Shown: positions 53,004 through 62,635, counted from the stretch's first letter. The stretch: 64,000 nt of DNA from Streptomyces sp. NRRL S-350 (GCF_000719705.1 NZ_JOHO01000027.1:1-64000), one strand, 5' to 3'. Translations and numbers: made by a program. The notes: generated by a model from the sequence alone, not told the origin.

Positions 53004-53765
53004 TCAGTACCGGAACGGACGAGTGCCCGTCATGGACCACGCGCGGGCGAGCCGGCCGGAGCGCACCGTCAGGAGGTCGACGCCGCCGACTGAGGCACCG
53101 CCCGCCCTGGTCTCGGCGTTCCAGAGGAACGCTACGTACCCTCGGGCGGGGTCGACGACGGGCTGCCGGTGGATCGTGACGGCGGACCGGTCGTCGGTCT
53201 CGGCCTGTCGCTCGATCAGGTCGGCCAGCTCGGCGGGGCCGTGCGCGTCACTGTCCGGCCCGGCGCCCGAGAACAGGTCGAAGTCGCCCATCACCAGGTC
53301 CGTGGCCAGCTCGGCCCGGCCGTTGCGAAGCTGAACCCAGCGGTGGCACAGCTCCTCGATCGTGGCGGCGTCGGTCCGACCGGCCGCCTCGGGTGCCGGA
53401 TCGGACTGCTCGCAGTGCCGCTCCGCGACGAACGTCCAGTTCTCCCTGATCCGGTCGCCGCTGAGAACGTTGACGTCGATGCCGGTCCACACCTCGCCGT
53501 CGGCCTTGCGCACATCCCACAGGTAGGCGAACCGGTCACCGGCGTCGACGAGTACCCGCGGGCTGAAGACGTTCACCTGCCGTGCGCGGTACTCGGTGAC
53601 GAACCGTTCCTGTTCGGCTGGGCCTACCACGGTGTCCAGGCCGGCCGTGCGATTCGACCACTGCACGCAGTCGTCGGTCATCAGGCCGTACGCCAGGGAG
53701 GGGTCCTCGCTCCACATGCGGCACCAGGTGGTCATGCGCTTCTCGTTGTCCATGACGGACAGCAT
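53004..53765 (-). CDS. NTF2-like/SnoaL-type protein, two-domain
   Basis: A 253-aa cytoplasmic protein. The Met at 53765 (MLSVMDNEKRMTTWCRMW) is chosen because GAGGG is spaced 6 nt before it. Two cone-shaped SnoaL/NTF2-like halves are visible: WSEDPSLAYGLMTDDCVQWSN... GEVWTGIDVNVLSGDRIRENWTF and ELCHRWVQLRNGRAELATDLV... GGVDLLTVRSGRLARAWSMT. Such domains bind small hydrophobic molecules or act as isomerases/cyclases. It lies 59 nt from the WYL regulator on the same strand and is probably co-transcribed with it. Confidence 0.75.
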   Translation of the reverse strand: MLSVMDNEKRMTTWCRMWSEDPSLAYGLMTDDCVQWSNRTAGLDTVVGPAEQERFVTEYRARQVNVFSPRVLVDAGDRFAYLWDVRKADGEVWTGIDVNVLSGDRIRENWTFVAERHCEQSDPAPEAAGRTDAATIEELCHRWVQLRNGRAELATDLVMGDFDLFSGAGPDSDAHGPAELADLIERQAETDDRSAVTIHRQPVVDPARGYVAFLWNAETRAGGASVGGVDLLTVRSGRLARAWSMTGTRPFRY

Positions 53766-53823
53766 CGCGGGCCCTCGCGACACCGTCCTGTCGGTGTTTC
53801 GGATCACGTTGCGTCCCGCCACG

Positions 53824-54522
53824 TCACCTCGCGAAGGGCTCGGCATCCAAGCGCTTCAGCTCGGCCCCCCACTGCGGCTCCCGGGACGCCACTCGTTCGT
53901 CCGACAGTTCCAACGAGGAGATCCGGTCGAGCTGGAAGCCTCGGACCGCCGACCGCAGCCGGCACCACGCCGCCAGATACCAGCCACTCGGGCCCCACAG
54001 CAGCCCCAACGGCTCGACCTCGCGCGTCGTCGCCGCGTCGGCCCGGTCCGTATAGGTGAGGTTCAGGACACGTCCTGAGACCACTGCCTCGACGATGATC
54101 TCGTTCAGCGTGCTGCTCCCGCCAGGAGCGTGGTCACCGACCCGGTGCACCAGCCGCGCCAGCGACTCCTCCCGCTGCCGCACGTCGGCGGGCAGCACTG
54201 CCAGCACCTTCTGGCCGGCGCGGTGCGCGGCCGCCGCGAACGGCGTGGACGCCGCCGTTCGAAGCGCGACGCTGACGGCGAGGGCCTCAGCGGGGCTGAG
54301 TGTCACCGGCGGCAGCGTGCGGTCCCGGTCGAGGCTGTACCCGCCGGCCCGACCGGTGTCGCTGCGGATCGGCAGGCCCGACTGCCTCAGCGCTTCAAGA
54401 TCTCGCTCTATGGTGCGGACGCTGACCTCGAATCGCCGCGCCAGCCACGGGGCACTGCGCGGCCGGGGCGCCACCGCTCGAAGCTCTTCGACCAGCGCGT
54501 ACAGGCGATCGGTGCGGTTCAC
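53824..54522 (-). CDS. WYL-domain HTH transcriptional regulator
   Basis: A 232-aa protein from the GTG at 54522. N-terminal HTH_11 (MNRTDRLYALVEELRAVAPRPRSAPWLARRFEVSVRTIERDLEAL with QSGLPI). The WYL domain (LNLTYTDRADAATTREVEPLGLLWGPSGWYLAAWCRLR) probably senses a ligand. The C-terminus FQLDRISSLELSDERV is typical. It likely controls the neighbouring NTF2-like gene. Confidence 0.92.
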   Translation of the reverse strand: MNRTDRLYALVEELRAVAPRPRSAPWLARRFEVSVRTIERDLEALRQSGLPIRSDTGRAGGYSLDRDRTLPPVTLSPAEALAVSVALRTAASTPFAAAAHRAGQKVLAVLPADVRQREESLARLVHRVGDHAPGGSSTLNEIIVEAVVSGRVLNLTYTDRADAATTREVEPLGLLWGPSGWYLAAWCRLRSAVRGFQLDRISSLELSDERVASREPQWGAELKRLDAEPFAR

Positions 54523-54980
54523 CGCCCCAGCGTATGCGGTCGGCTGACTACCTGCGGCCCTCGCTCGGTCTCTGTCCGCTGAGCTGTTGCAGTTCACGAC
54601 GTGGGGCGAGGTTCTCTCCGTGGGCGACCTTCAGGCCTTCCGGAGGGACCTGCCGGAGGGGCCTGCCGGAGGGCCCTGGACCTCCTCCCGGTTCGCCCCC
54701 TTCAACCGGTAGATCTCTGCGGTGAGCGCGGGAGGGAGGGTGTTGTCGCCGGTCTCTGCGCGGGCAGGCACCGCCGGCTTCCGGTTCGGCGGCCGATGGT
54801 GCCCGATCTGGTGCCCGCGCCGCGCCTCTTCGCGCCCGCTGCGGTTCCTCGGCGGCTTGTACGGCTTGTACGAAGACGCGTACGTGGGGCACGTCGAGCT
54901 CCACGGCTCCGACCACAGGTGACAACCGAGAGTTGTCGGATGCGCGTGGGCGTTGTTGAATCACCGGGCTGCCGTGGAGG
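54523..54980. other. Gene-poor stretch with short repeats
   Basis: No recognised gene. A plus-strand frame from 54722 reads LYGLYEDAYVGHVELHGS before a stop but has no partner. Degenerate GGAGGG(A/C)CTGCC repeats lie at about 54640-54675. Confidence 0.35.
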
Positions 54981-55241
54981 TTGCATTCTCGGCCGGCAAA
55001 ACTGATTCCCACCGGGGAAGCGGCGAGTCCCGTCGCCTTCGCCGAGGTTTCCCAGCCGCCCGTCCCGGAGCCCGGTGAGGCACTGGTCGAGGTCGAGGCG
55101 TTCGCACCGAACCGGGGCGAGCGGCCGCACCCGGAGATCGGCCGGATCACCGCCTGGCCGAAGACCGCCGACACGCCGGCCGGCGTGCGGGAGCGCCGGA
55201 CACACGGCAAGGCCGTACGGACGACAGGAGCAACCCGATGA
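54981..55241 (+). pseudogene. Oxidoreductase N-terminal fragment
   Basis: The segment AFAEVSQPPVPEPGEALVEVEAFAPNRGE has the GroES-like N-terminal pattern of MDR alcohol dehydrogenases/quinone reductases. The frame then loses similarity and stops, so this is a truncated gene. The TTG start has GGAGG abutting it. Confidence 0.5.
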
Positions 55242-55453
55242 GCATCGCCGCCCGCCAGGTGGACCTCTCCGCCCTGGCACCCCGTATCGCGGCCCCGCTG
55301 CTGGTCGTGGACGGGGGACGGGGGACGGGGGACGGGGGACGGGACGTCATACCCGGTGTGGCCGCGGTGTGCGGGACGGTGATGCGCAACCTGTCCCGCG
55401 CACCGCGGGATGTCCGGGGCGCGAGTCCGGACGGTGGCCGAGGCGCGGTGGCG
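55242..55453 (+). other. Short alpha/beta-hydrolase-like fragment and repeat zone
   Basis: From the ATG at 55238, RQVDLSALAPRIAAPLLVVDGG resembles the strand before the catalytic Asp of alpha/beta hydrolases, then runs into the GGGGGAC repeat. A scrap at most. Confidence 0.35.
55311..55343. repeat. 7-nt tandem repeat ACGGGGG
   Basis: Four exact copies plus a partial unit, directly after the hydrolase-like fragment. It is G-rich on the plus strand and may fold as a G-quadruplex. Confidence 0.85.
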
Positions 55454-56681
55454 TCAGCCGAGCTTCCACTGCTGGTTGCTTTGTCCGGTGCAGGTCCACA
55501 GCTCGACCTTGGCGCCGTCGGCGGTGGACGCCCCGGTCACATCGAGACAGAGGCCTGACTGCACACCGGTGATCGTGCCGTTGCTGTCGAGGACCCACTG
55601 CTGGTTGGCACCGCCGTTGCGGTCCCAGATCGCCACCGGGGTGCCGGGGGTCGTCTGGTTGTTGGTGGCGTCCAGGCACTTCGCGCCGCCGTAGACCGTG
55701 AGCCGGTTGCTCGTGGTGTGCGTCCAGGTCTGGTTGCCGTTGCCGGTGCAGTCCCAGATCTGTGCCGCGGTTCCGTTGGTCTGGGATGCGCCGGGAACGT
55801 CCAGGCACCTGCCCGCGGCGACCGCGTGGACGGGACCGGTGGCAGCGCCCGTGCTGCCGGCGCCCCAGGCGTACTGCAGCCGGTCGAGACCGGACTGGTT
55901 GTTGATGCTGAGCGCGTAGTTCGGCGCGCTGCCCCGGAGGGAGGTGATCGCGCAGGAGGCGTTCTCGCACGGGCCGGGGCCTTGGCTCTGGTCGGCGAAC
56001 TTCACACCGGTCCACAGGATCGCCCCCCATGCCCTGGTTGCGCACGGTGTCGGTGAGCGCGTAGAGGTAGGACACGTCGTTGACGCCGTCGCGAGGCCCG
56101 TCGTAGTCCACACCGGTGTTCATCGGGACACCGAACTCGGTGAGCACGGCGCGGCTGTCGTATCCGCAGACGTTGTTCTCGAAGCTGGTGACCCAACCGG
56201 CCTCGGTGGGATGGGTCTCCCCACCGGGGGTGTAGGCGTGGAGCGAGAGCAGGGTGCCGGCGAGGCGGGGGTCGGCGCCGACGGTGCACAGGTTCGTCTC
56301 CCAGGCGCCGGGCACCAGGATCCGTCCACTGGGCACCTGGGAGTAGCGCGCCACCCAGGCCGCCGCGATGTCGTCCTCGTCGGTGGCGCTGTAGCCCCAC
56401 GGCTCGTTCATGATGCCGAAGTACACCCGGCTGTTGCCCGCGTACGTGTTGATCACGGTGTCCCACATCGCGTGGAACGAGGCGGTGTCGCCGACCACAC
56501 CGTTCTGCAGCCACGGGGTGAGCACGACGTTCATGCCCAGCGCGGTGGCCGCGTCAACGGCGGCGGTATAGCTGTTCCACCAACTGCCGCTGACGGTCTG
56601 CTGGTTGAACCCCATGCGCACGGTGTTGGCGCCGAGCGCCTGGTAGCCCTTGAGGATGTCGAGCCGGTGGTCGGCGAACAC
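55454..56681 (-). pseudogene. GH5 cellulase-type glycosidase with RICIN domain, truncated and frameshifted
   Basis: The catalytic part (LDILKGYQALGANTVRMGF; IMNEPWGY with acid/base Glu93; VLTEFGVP with nucleophile Glu182) is a GH5 TIM-barrel half. The first ~80-100 residues and any signal peptide are missing: the only start, GTG 56681, lies inside the fold. At 56023-56028 a run of six C on the plus strand breaks the frame; dropping one base rejoins NQGMGAILWTGVKFADQ to a RICIN (CBM13) domain with three QxW repeats. Both defects argue for an inactive gene unless the frameshift is an assembly error. Confidence 0.75.
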
Positions 56682-57511
56682 CCCGCTTCCCGCAGCCGCG
56701 CGATTGCCGGCCCGGGCGCCGGCCCTGCCGCGGCGACACGGGCCGTAACCGGACTCCGTGCCAGGGCTGACTCGACTGTTGACGCTCCTGTTCTGCGCGG
56801 GGCGGTCATGTCCGACGGCGAGGATCCCTCGCGGATGTCGCGCGCGACCCTGCCGACATGTTCACTTGTGTTGGTTTCTGCCTGTCGCGCTGGACTGCTT
56901 GTCGGCGGACCGCAGCCGATGGCGGCGGCGATGATGACGATCGAGACATGGGATGCATCCGACGGGGGCTGTCCAGGTGGGGCTCGGCGTGCGGCCCTAC
57001 TCCACGTCAGGTGTGGCCGGGAAAACAGTCCGAGAGCATGCCGTGATCCCGCGAGGACGGTCAAGGGTTCCGCAGCGCCGTATCGCATGACACATAGGAT
57101 GTTTGGCTTCTCTTGCGCATTCGCGGCTCGGTGCCTGCCCCGGACGGAAAGGAGGACTGGCGAGACTCTTGACCGTGCGCTTCGGAAGCGCTTCCCTGTT
57201 ATCACGTTTGATTGTGCGTCGTTGCGATCGAATGTGTTTGTCCGTGGTGACAGGTCCGCCGGCCTGGGGAGGGCGCCGGCCACCGGTGTTCGGCACGACG
57301 CGACTCCCGCCGCCTCGCGCTCGCCGATCGGCTACACGGCTGGCGCCTACGGCAACTTGACCCTCAGTGACCCGACATCCCGGCAGGCGCGAGCCGCAGT
57401 CGAACCGGCGCCGCCTCCCTGCTGCGCCCCGACCCTCCCGGCCACCGGCACCGATGATCCGTGATCCACAGCTCCGAGATCCCACCCGTCGCAACTCTGG
57501 AGGCGCCACCC
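56682..57511. other. Long gap between GH5 and GH51 genes
   Basis: No gene is supported on either strand across 830 nt; frames there are compositionally non-coding. It holds the LacI-type palindrome at 57184 and the leader of the GH51-type gene. Some of the lost GH5 N-terminus may once have been here. Confidence 0.5.
57184..57195. promoter_or_regulatory. LacI-type palindrome upstream of the GH51-type gene
   Basis: GGAAGCGCTTCC is a perfect 12-bp palindrome with the central GCGC typical of LacI-family operators controlling plant-polysaccharide genes in Streptomyces. It is 317 nt before the GH51-type start, in the region shared with the divergent GH5 gene. Confidence 0.6.
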
Positions 57512-58981
57512 ATGCGGGAGTTCATACTTTTGCGTCGCAGTCGTCTGGCTCGGCTGGCCGCAGTCACCTCGCTCCTGGCCGCGGCGGTGACCGCGGCGGC
57601 CGCGCGGCCTGCTGACGCCGCGAACACGGCGTCGCCGTCGGGATCCGCTTCGGCATCGGTGTCGGTGTCGGTGAACGTCGACCAGACACTGGCGACGTTC
57701 CCGTCCGCCGGCATCGGGGTCAACACGGCCGTGTACGACGCCAACATGAACGGCCCGGCGATCCCCGGCCTGCTCAGCCACGCCGGCGTCAAGGCGATGC
57801 GGTACCCGGGCGGTTCGTACGCCGACATCTACCACTGGAAGACGAACACCGCAGACGGCGGCGTCGTCGCGCCGAACACTGACTTCGACGCGTTCATGGC
57901 GACGGCCAAGGCGGCCGACGCGCAGCCGATCATCACCGCAGACTACGGCTCGGGCACCCCGGAAGAGGCCGCCGACTGGGTGAAGTACGCCAACGTCACC
58001 AAGCACTACGGGGTGAAGTACTGGGAGATCGGCAACGAGATCCCCGGCAACGGCGAGTACGGCGCGGCGTGGGAGACCGACCTCCACGCCAGCCACAGCG
58101 CCACCACCTACGCGAACAACCTGCTGCAGTTCGCCTCTGCGATGAAGGCGGTGGACCCGACCGTCAAGATCGGCGCGGTGCTCTGCGTGCCGGGTTCCTG
58201 GCCGGACGGCATCGTCGGCCCGGGCGACACGGCGGACTGGAACGACACGGTGCTCTCCATCGCCGGCTCGAAGATCGACTTCGTGATCGTGCACTACTAC
58301 CCGGGCGGCTCCAGCGCAGCGGACATGTTGGCCAAGCCCCAGGCGCAGGTTCCGGGCATGATGAGCGCGGTGCATTCACTGGTCGACAAGTGGGCCGGCA
58401 GCCACGCGCGCGACGTCGGCATCGCGATCACCGAGACGAACAGCACCATCGACTCCGACACGTCCCCCGCGGGGCTGTTCGCAGCGGACGACTACCTGAC
58501 CCTGATGGAGAACGGCGCGTTCAACGTCGACTGGTGGGACATGCACAACGGCACCGACTGCAGCAAGGTCACCACGGTCGAGGGTGCGCAGGACTACGAC
58601 GACGGCGGCTTCCTCTCCAGCGGCGCCCCGTGCGAGCCGCCGGTGAACACGCCGTTCGCCCCGTACTACGGCATCGCGATGGTCTCCAAGCTCGGCTCGG
58701 CCGGCGACAGGCTGGTGCGTGCGAACAGTTCGAACCCGCTGCTCATCACCCACGCAGTGCGTCGCGGCAACGGTGACGTGAATGTGATGCTGATCAATGA
58801 GGACCCGAACACCAGCGCCACCGTCTCCCTGTCCTACAGCGGCTTCTCCCCGTGCCCCGTCACGCCCACGGTGTACTCGTACGCGAAGAACGGCACCTCG
58901 GTCACCAAGGCGAGGACGGGTAGTGTGACCAGCCAGATCGTGCCGCCCTACGCCATCGCCGTCGTCCGGTTGCACCGCTGA
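57512..58981 (+). CDS. Secreted GH51-like alpha-L-arabinofuranosidase
   Basis: A 489-aa exported enzyme. GGAGG (57499-57503) precedes the ATG. Signal peptide MREFILLRRSRLARLAAVTSLLAAAV with cleavage around residue 35. The TIM-barrel domain shows AGVKAMRYPGGSYADIYHW, the acid/base motif YWEIGNEI (Glu176) and the nucleophile AITETNS (Glu308). The C-terminal beta domain follows (DVNVMLINEDPNTSATVSL). Such enzymes remove arabinose from arabinoxylan. Together with the CBM13-GH62 enzyme it forms an arabinan/xylan debranching pair. Confidence 0.82.
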   Translation: MREFILLRRSRLARLAAVTSLLAAAVTAAAARPADAANTASPSGSASASVSVSVNVDQTLATFPSAGIGVNTAVYDANMNGPAIPGLLSHAGVKAMRYPGGSYADIYHWKTNTADGGVVAPNTDFDAFMATAKAADAQPIITADYGSGTPEEAADWVKYANVTKHYGVKYWEIGNEIPGNGEYGAAWETDLHASHSATTYANNLLQFASAMKAVDPTVKIGAVLCVPGSWPDGIVGPGDTADWNDTVLSIAGSKIDFVIVHYYPGGSSAADMLAKPQAQVPGMMSAVHSLVDKWAGSHARDVGIAITETNSTIDSDTSPAGLFAADDYLTLMENGAFNVDWWDMHNGTDCSKVTTVEGAQDYDDGGFLSSGAPCEPPVNTPFAPYYGIAMVSKLGSAGDRLVRANSSNPLLITHAVRRGNGDVNVMLINEDPNTSATVSLSYSGFSPCPVTPTVYSYAKNGTSVTKARTGSVTSQIVPPYAIAVVRLHR

Positions 58982-59107
58982 CCGACCCGCGACCCTGTCG
59001 TGCCGGGACGGTGAGCCCTTCACCCCGGGGGGCGGACACCCCGCAGGCCGGGCAGACCCGGCCCGCCCCATCGGCACAGCCCATGGGCAGCGTCGCCTTC
59101 ACGAGGA

Positions 59108-59132
59108 ACCCCAGCCGATGTGCGGCTGGGGT
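59108..59132. terminator. Bidirectional terminator hairpin
   Basis: ACCCCAGCCG (59108-59117) pairs perfectly with CGGCTGGGGT (59123-59132), loop ATGTG. It lies between the convergent GH51-type and GH62 genes. Confidence 0.75.
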
Positions 59133-59245
59133 CCCTCGGTGCGGTGGGTATCGGTCAGCAGGTGGAACCACCCACGCCGTGAACCGCTCGTCCACGCGCA
59201 CGTCGCCGGACCGCACCACCGCATGATCACCGTTGATCGGGCGGG

Positions 59246-60748
59246 TCAGCGCTGCAGGGTGAGCAGGCCCGGCCGGTACGGCAGGTCCAGGTACTCGGTG
59301 CCCGTCGGGACGTTCTTGAGGAGGCCCTGGTAGAGGAACTGCAGGTTGCAGGGATCGATGGTCTTGGTCTGGTCGGCGCTGTCACGGACCAGGTCACCGT
59401 GACTGACGCCCTGAGCCCAGGTGGAACCGCTGTTGGCCTGGCCCGCGAAGGGGTTGCTCTCGCTGCCGGCCTGGACGGTCCACGGGCCGTCCAGGCTGGG
59501 GGCCGTGAAGGAGCGGAAGTAGCGGTTCGCGCCCTGCGCCTCGACGATCATGAGGTACTGGTTCTGGCCCTTGACCTTGTAGACCTCCGGCGCCTCGAAC
59601 AGGCGCTGCTCCGTGTCACTCATGACCGTCGTGTACGACGAGCCGAAGCTGCCGGGGAAGTTCCCGATCGGCATGCTCGCCCGGTAGATCTTGCCGTTGT
59701 CACCGGCGAAGAAGAGGTACATGTTCCGGTCGTCGGCGATCATGGTCGGGTCGATCGGGGCGTCCCGCCGGGCCCCGGGGCCCTCCGGGAGGCTGCCGGT
59801 GAACAGCGGCTGCGCGGCGGACCAGCCGTTGGGGTTGGTGGGGTCGCTGGACGTGCGGTAGTAGAGCGGCCACTGACTCCACTGGGACACCATCACCCAG
59901 ACGTTCTTGGGCGCGAAGTAGAACAGTTCGGGCGCCACCGCGGGCTGGTTCATCCCGGTCTGGGTGGCCGCTCCCATGTCCGACCAGTTCGTGAAGGGGC
60001 TGAACGCCGTCGAGCCCCACGACGTTCCGTTGGAGGTGGTCGCGTAGACCAGGTTCTTGCCGTTGTACTTCACGGTGGTGAAGTCCTTCAGCGCGAGCTG
60101 CCCGTTCGCCGGCTCCGCCAGCGGACCCGTCGATGTCCAGCGGTAGGTCGTCGGAAGAGCGCATGTGCCGGTGGAGACGTTGGCCACGGGGACGAGTTGC
60201 CACTGCTGGCTGCTGCCGCCCCGGTCGGCGTCCTGAACGATCTTTCCGCCGTCGGCGGCGGAGGCGCCCTGGACCTCGAGGGCCTTTCCGCTGTGGCGGT
60301 TCAGGAGGCGGACGTGGCCGTCGGTGGAGTCGGCGAGGCGGAACTGCTGGTTGGCCGCGTTGAGGTCGCTCCACTGGACGACGTCGGTGCCGTCGGCCGA
60401 GGACCAGTTGTAGTTGTCCAGGACCTTGCCGGAGTTGTGGTTCTGCAGGCGGTAGTAGCCGCTCCCGGAGTCCAGGAAGCGCCACTGCTGGGCTTCGTTG
60501 CCGGTCCGGGTCCACTGGACGACGGGCGAACCGTCGGCGGTGGCGAAGTTGTAGTCGTCCAGCGCCTTGCCGCTGTTGCGGTTGACCAGCACGTACCACT
60601 TGCCGGCGTCGACCGAGGCCGCCGAGGCGGACGACGGGTTCACCATGGCCAGGAAGCCGGCCACGAAGACCATCGAGAGCAGGGCGGCCGTCCGAGGCCG
60701 CCATCCTCGCCGTGTCGAGCTTCGCGGAGCTGTACCGAGAGCGTTCAT
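59246..60748 (-). CDS. Secreted CBM13-GH62 alpha-L-arabinofuranosidase
   Basis: A 500-aa exported enzyme starting at MNALGTAPR with a perfect AGGAGG 7 nt upstream. Signal peptide to ~residue 44 (PSSASA). Residues ~48-185 are a RICIN/CBM13 trefoil with three QQW/QQF repeats ([27 protein letters not shown]). The rest is a GH62 five-bladed propeller; [16 protein letters not shown] and EAPEVYKV carry the three acidic residues expected of the family. It releases arabinose from arabinoxylan. A LacI-type operator lies 132 nt upstream. Confidence 0.92.
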   Translation of the reverse strand: MNALGTAPRSSTRRGWRPRTAALLSMVFVAGFLAMVNPSSASAASVDAGKWYVLVNRNSGKALDDYNFATADGSPVVQWTRTGNEAQQWRFLDSGSGYYRLQNHNSGKVLDNYNWSSADGTDVVQWSDLNAANQQFRLADSTDGHVRLLNRHSGKALEVQGASAADGGKIVQDADRGGSSQQWQLVPVANVSTGTCALPTTYRWTSTGPLAEPANGQLALKDFTTVKYNGKNLVYATTSNGTSWGSTAFSPFTNWSDMGAATQTGMNQPAVAPELFYFAPKNVWVMVSQWSQWPLYYRTSSDPTNPNGWSAAQPLFTGSLPEGPGARRDAPIDPTMIADDRNMYLFFAGDNGKIYRASMPIGNFPGSFGSSYTTVMSDTEQRLFEAPEVYKVKGQNQYLMIVEAQGANRYFRSFTAPSLDGPWTVQAGSESNPFAGQANSGSTWAQGVSHGDLVRDSADQTKTIDPCNLQFLYQGLLKNVPTGTEYLDLPYRPGLLTLQR

Positions 60749-60879
60749 CTGCACCCTCCTAGGGGCGACTTGGGCAGGGATCCGTCCTTCTCGGTGCGTG
60801 CGGACCGGGCACGGCACGGCTGAGGCGGCGGCAGGCGTGACCCCTGCGAGGTGGGGGGCGGACCGGGTGTTCGGCTTAC

Positions 60880-60893
60880 TGTTAGCGCTAACA
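60880..60893. promoter_or_regulatory. LacI-type operator of the GH62 gene
   Basis: TGTTAGCGCTAACA, a perfect 14-bp palindrome centred on GCGC, 132 nt before the GH62 start. It differs from GGAAGCGCTTCC at 57184 in the flanks, so a different repressor may bind. Confidence 0.75.
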
Positions 60894-61455
60894 ACTTGAA
60901 AGTCGAACATCCGGCGCGTTGCAGGGAGGAAACCATGGGGCGCGAGAGGTCGTCAAGCACGACGCCGTAACCTGCCCGTCACTGAGGCGCCATCAGAATT
61001 GCGCACCGGTGGGAGGTGTGACGGAGCGGATGCGAGGCGCCATCGCTCCGGCCCCACCGGCGCGCCCACCCGCCAACGGGACGCGCCGGGCCGCCCCGCA
61101 TGACGCGGCGAGGCGAAGGGGGCGAGGCATACGCGGCGAGGCGAGGCGCGGCGAGACGAGCCCGGCGTGGCGAACCCGGCAAGGCGAGGCGAGGATCCGG
61201 GCGTCGCCGCGGGCCGCCCTCCGGGGCGTGCGGCGCGCCGCCCAGAGTTCAAAGAGCCTGGTGCTGCTCGCGGCGGCGACGTCGGCGTCCGCAACAGGCG
61301 GCGAGCCGGTTCCCGATCCGGGCCGGTGGTGCGAGGGGCGCGGTGTTCCGGCACTGCGGTCGTCCCGCCATGTCTCCGTAACGTGGCGGGAACGTGGCCG
61401 TACGGATCCCCGGTGGAGAGTGGTTCCGAGCAGCGCGGGAGAGAGACGGAGCAGG
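60894..61455. other. Gene-poor stretch with degenerate GGCGAGGCGA repeats
   Basis: No supported gene. Loosely repeated GGCGAGGCGA words crowd 61107-61196. The sequence GAGGCGCCATC occurs twice (near 60983 and 61034). The end holds the leader of the broken LuxR-type gene. Confidence 0.45.
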
Positions 61456-61800
61456 ATGAGCAGCGCTGAGCAGGGGAACCTGCCCGTCCCCCTCACCGGG
61501 TTCGCGGGCAGACGGCGGGAGATCGACGGGATCCGGAGTCTGCTGGACACCCGGCGACTGGTGACGCTCACCGGCATGGGCGGCGTGGGCAAGACGCGGC
61601 TGGCCCTGGAGGTGTCCGCCGACGCCCGGGAGTCCTTCCCGGACGGGGTCTGGCTGGTGGACCTCGCCCCGTGACCGGTCCCACCGCCGTCGCGGCCGTG
61701 GCGTCGAGTGCCCTGCGGGTGCCCGACCTCGGCGCCCTGCGCGCCCTGGACCGGCTGGCCGGCTACCTCGCCGAACGGCGGGCCCTGCTGCTGCTCGCTG
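61456..61800 (+). pseudogene. LuxR/AfsR-type ATPase regulator, N-terminal fragment
   Basis: MSSAEQGNLPVPLTGFAGRRREI... VTLTGMGGVGKTRLALEVSADA is the Walker A start of an NB-ARC-like LuxR or AfsR regulator. The frame stops at 61674; a one-base shift continues as TGPTAVAAVASSALRVPDLGALRALDRLAGYLAERRALLLL, the expected continuation, then similarity ends abruptly near 61800. Missing Walker B, helical and DNA-binding domains make it a dead 5' fragment left by a deletion. Confidence 0.8.
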
Positions 61801-61873
61801 TTGAACGGGCCGTCGAACCAGCTGGCTGCCGGAGGTCGACGCCGTCCACCTCTGGCACAGCCCTTGCTTCGAT

Positions 61874-61890
61874 CTATCGAAATTCGATAG
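61874..61890. promoter_or_regulatory. Palindrome 1 upstream of the DUF2975 gene
   Basis: CTATCGAAATTCGATAG, perfectly symmetric around one central A, 33 nt before the DUF2975 start. It is probably an operator for the HTH protein of the same operon. Confidence 0.65.
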
Positions 61891-61894
61891 TTTT

Positions 61895-61911
61895 CCATCG
61901 CAACTCGATGG
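61895..61911. promoter_or_regulatory. Palindrome 2 upstream of the DUF2975 gene
   Basis: CCATCG-CAACT-CGATGG, a 6-bp inverted repeat 4 nt after palindrome 1 and overlapping the leader just before the ribosome site GAAGGA. Its half site ATCG is shared with palindrome 1. Confidence 0.55.
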
Positions 61912-61922
61912 AAGGATTGGCC

Positions 61923-62414
61923 GTGGGAAAGCTGACAGTCGGTGCGCTGCGCGCCGTGCTCGTGGTGATGCTCACCGGCACCGTGTTCGTACAGGCCGGG
62001 CTGGTGTGGGTGTTGGTCACCGGGAGCGATCCGGAGGACGGGTCCCTCCCACTGACCCCGCTGCGCGTGGTCACGATCCTGGGCATGGTGTCGGTCCAGG
62101 TCGCCGTGGTCTGCGTATGGCGGCTGGTGTCGATGGTGCGACGCGGAACCGTGTTCTCCCACGCCGCCTTCCGCTACGTGGACGTCATGATCGGCGCGAT
62201 CGTCGCGGCCGCCCTCGTGTGGTTCGCGGTCACGGCCCTCAACGCGCCGGGCCAGCGGGACGACCCCGGCGTCTCCGTCATCATGGCCGGGGTCGGCGTG
62301 GCCATCCTGGGGGTCGCGCTCATCGTGCTCGTGCTGCGGACGCTGCTCGCCCAAGCCGTCGCGCGCGACGTCGAAGCGGCGCAGATGCAGGCCGAGTTGG
62401 ACGAGGTGATCTGA
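61923..62414 (+). CDS. DUF2975 membrane protein
   Basis: A 163-aa protein with four predicted membrane segments (LRAVLVVMLTGTVFVQAGLVWVLV; VVTILGMVSVQVAVVCVW; DVMIGAIVAAALVWFAVTAL; VIMAGVGVAILGVALIVLVL). The GTG at 61923 is chosen since GAAGGA (61911-61916) is 6 nt before it; an ATG at 61908 would overlap palindrome 2. DUF2975 proteins are almost always paired with a small HTH gene, as here. Role unknown; a membrane-linked control of the regulator is a common guess. Confidence 0.85.
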   Translation: MGKLTVGALRAVLVVMLTGTVFVQAGLVWVLVTGSDPEDGSLPLTPLRVVTILGMVSVQVAVVCVWRLVSMVRRGTVFSHAAFRYVDVMIGAIVAAALVWFAVTALNAPGQRDDPGVSVIMAGVGVAILGVALIVLVLRTLLAQAVARDVEAAQMQAELDEVI

Positions 62415-62635
62415 TGCCGATCGTCGTGGACGTCGACGTGATGCTGGCCAGGCGGAAGATGTCCGTCGGCGACCTCGCGGACCGCGTGGGGATCACGCCC
62501 GCCAACCTGGCGGTGCTGAAGAACGGCCGCGCCAAGGCGGTGCGCTTCTCGACGCTCGCCGCGCTCTGCGAGGTGCTCGAATGCCAGCCGGGCGACCTGC
62601 TGCGCTGGGAGGCCGACGGCGCCGACGGCGAATGA
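62414..62635 (+). CDS. Cro/CI-type HTH regulator paired with DUF2975
   Basis: A 73-aa one-domain DNA-binding protein (VDVMLARRKMSVGDLADRVGITPANLAVLKNGRAKAVRFSTLAALCEVLECQPGDLLRW). Its ATG overlaps the DUF2975 stop (TGATG), so translation is coupled. It is a typical HTH_26/YozG-like protein. The two palindromes upstream of the operon are its likely operators. Confidence 0.9.
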   Translation: MPIVVDVDVMLARRKMSVGDLADRVGITPANLAVLKNGRAKAVRFSTLAALCEVLECQPGDLLRWEADGADGE

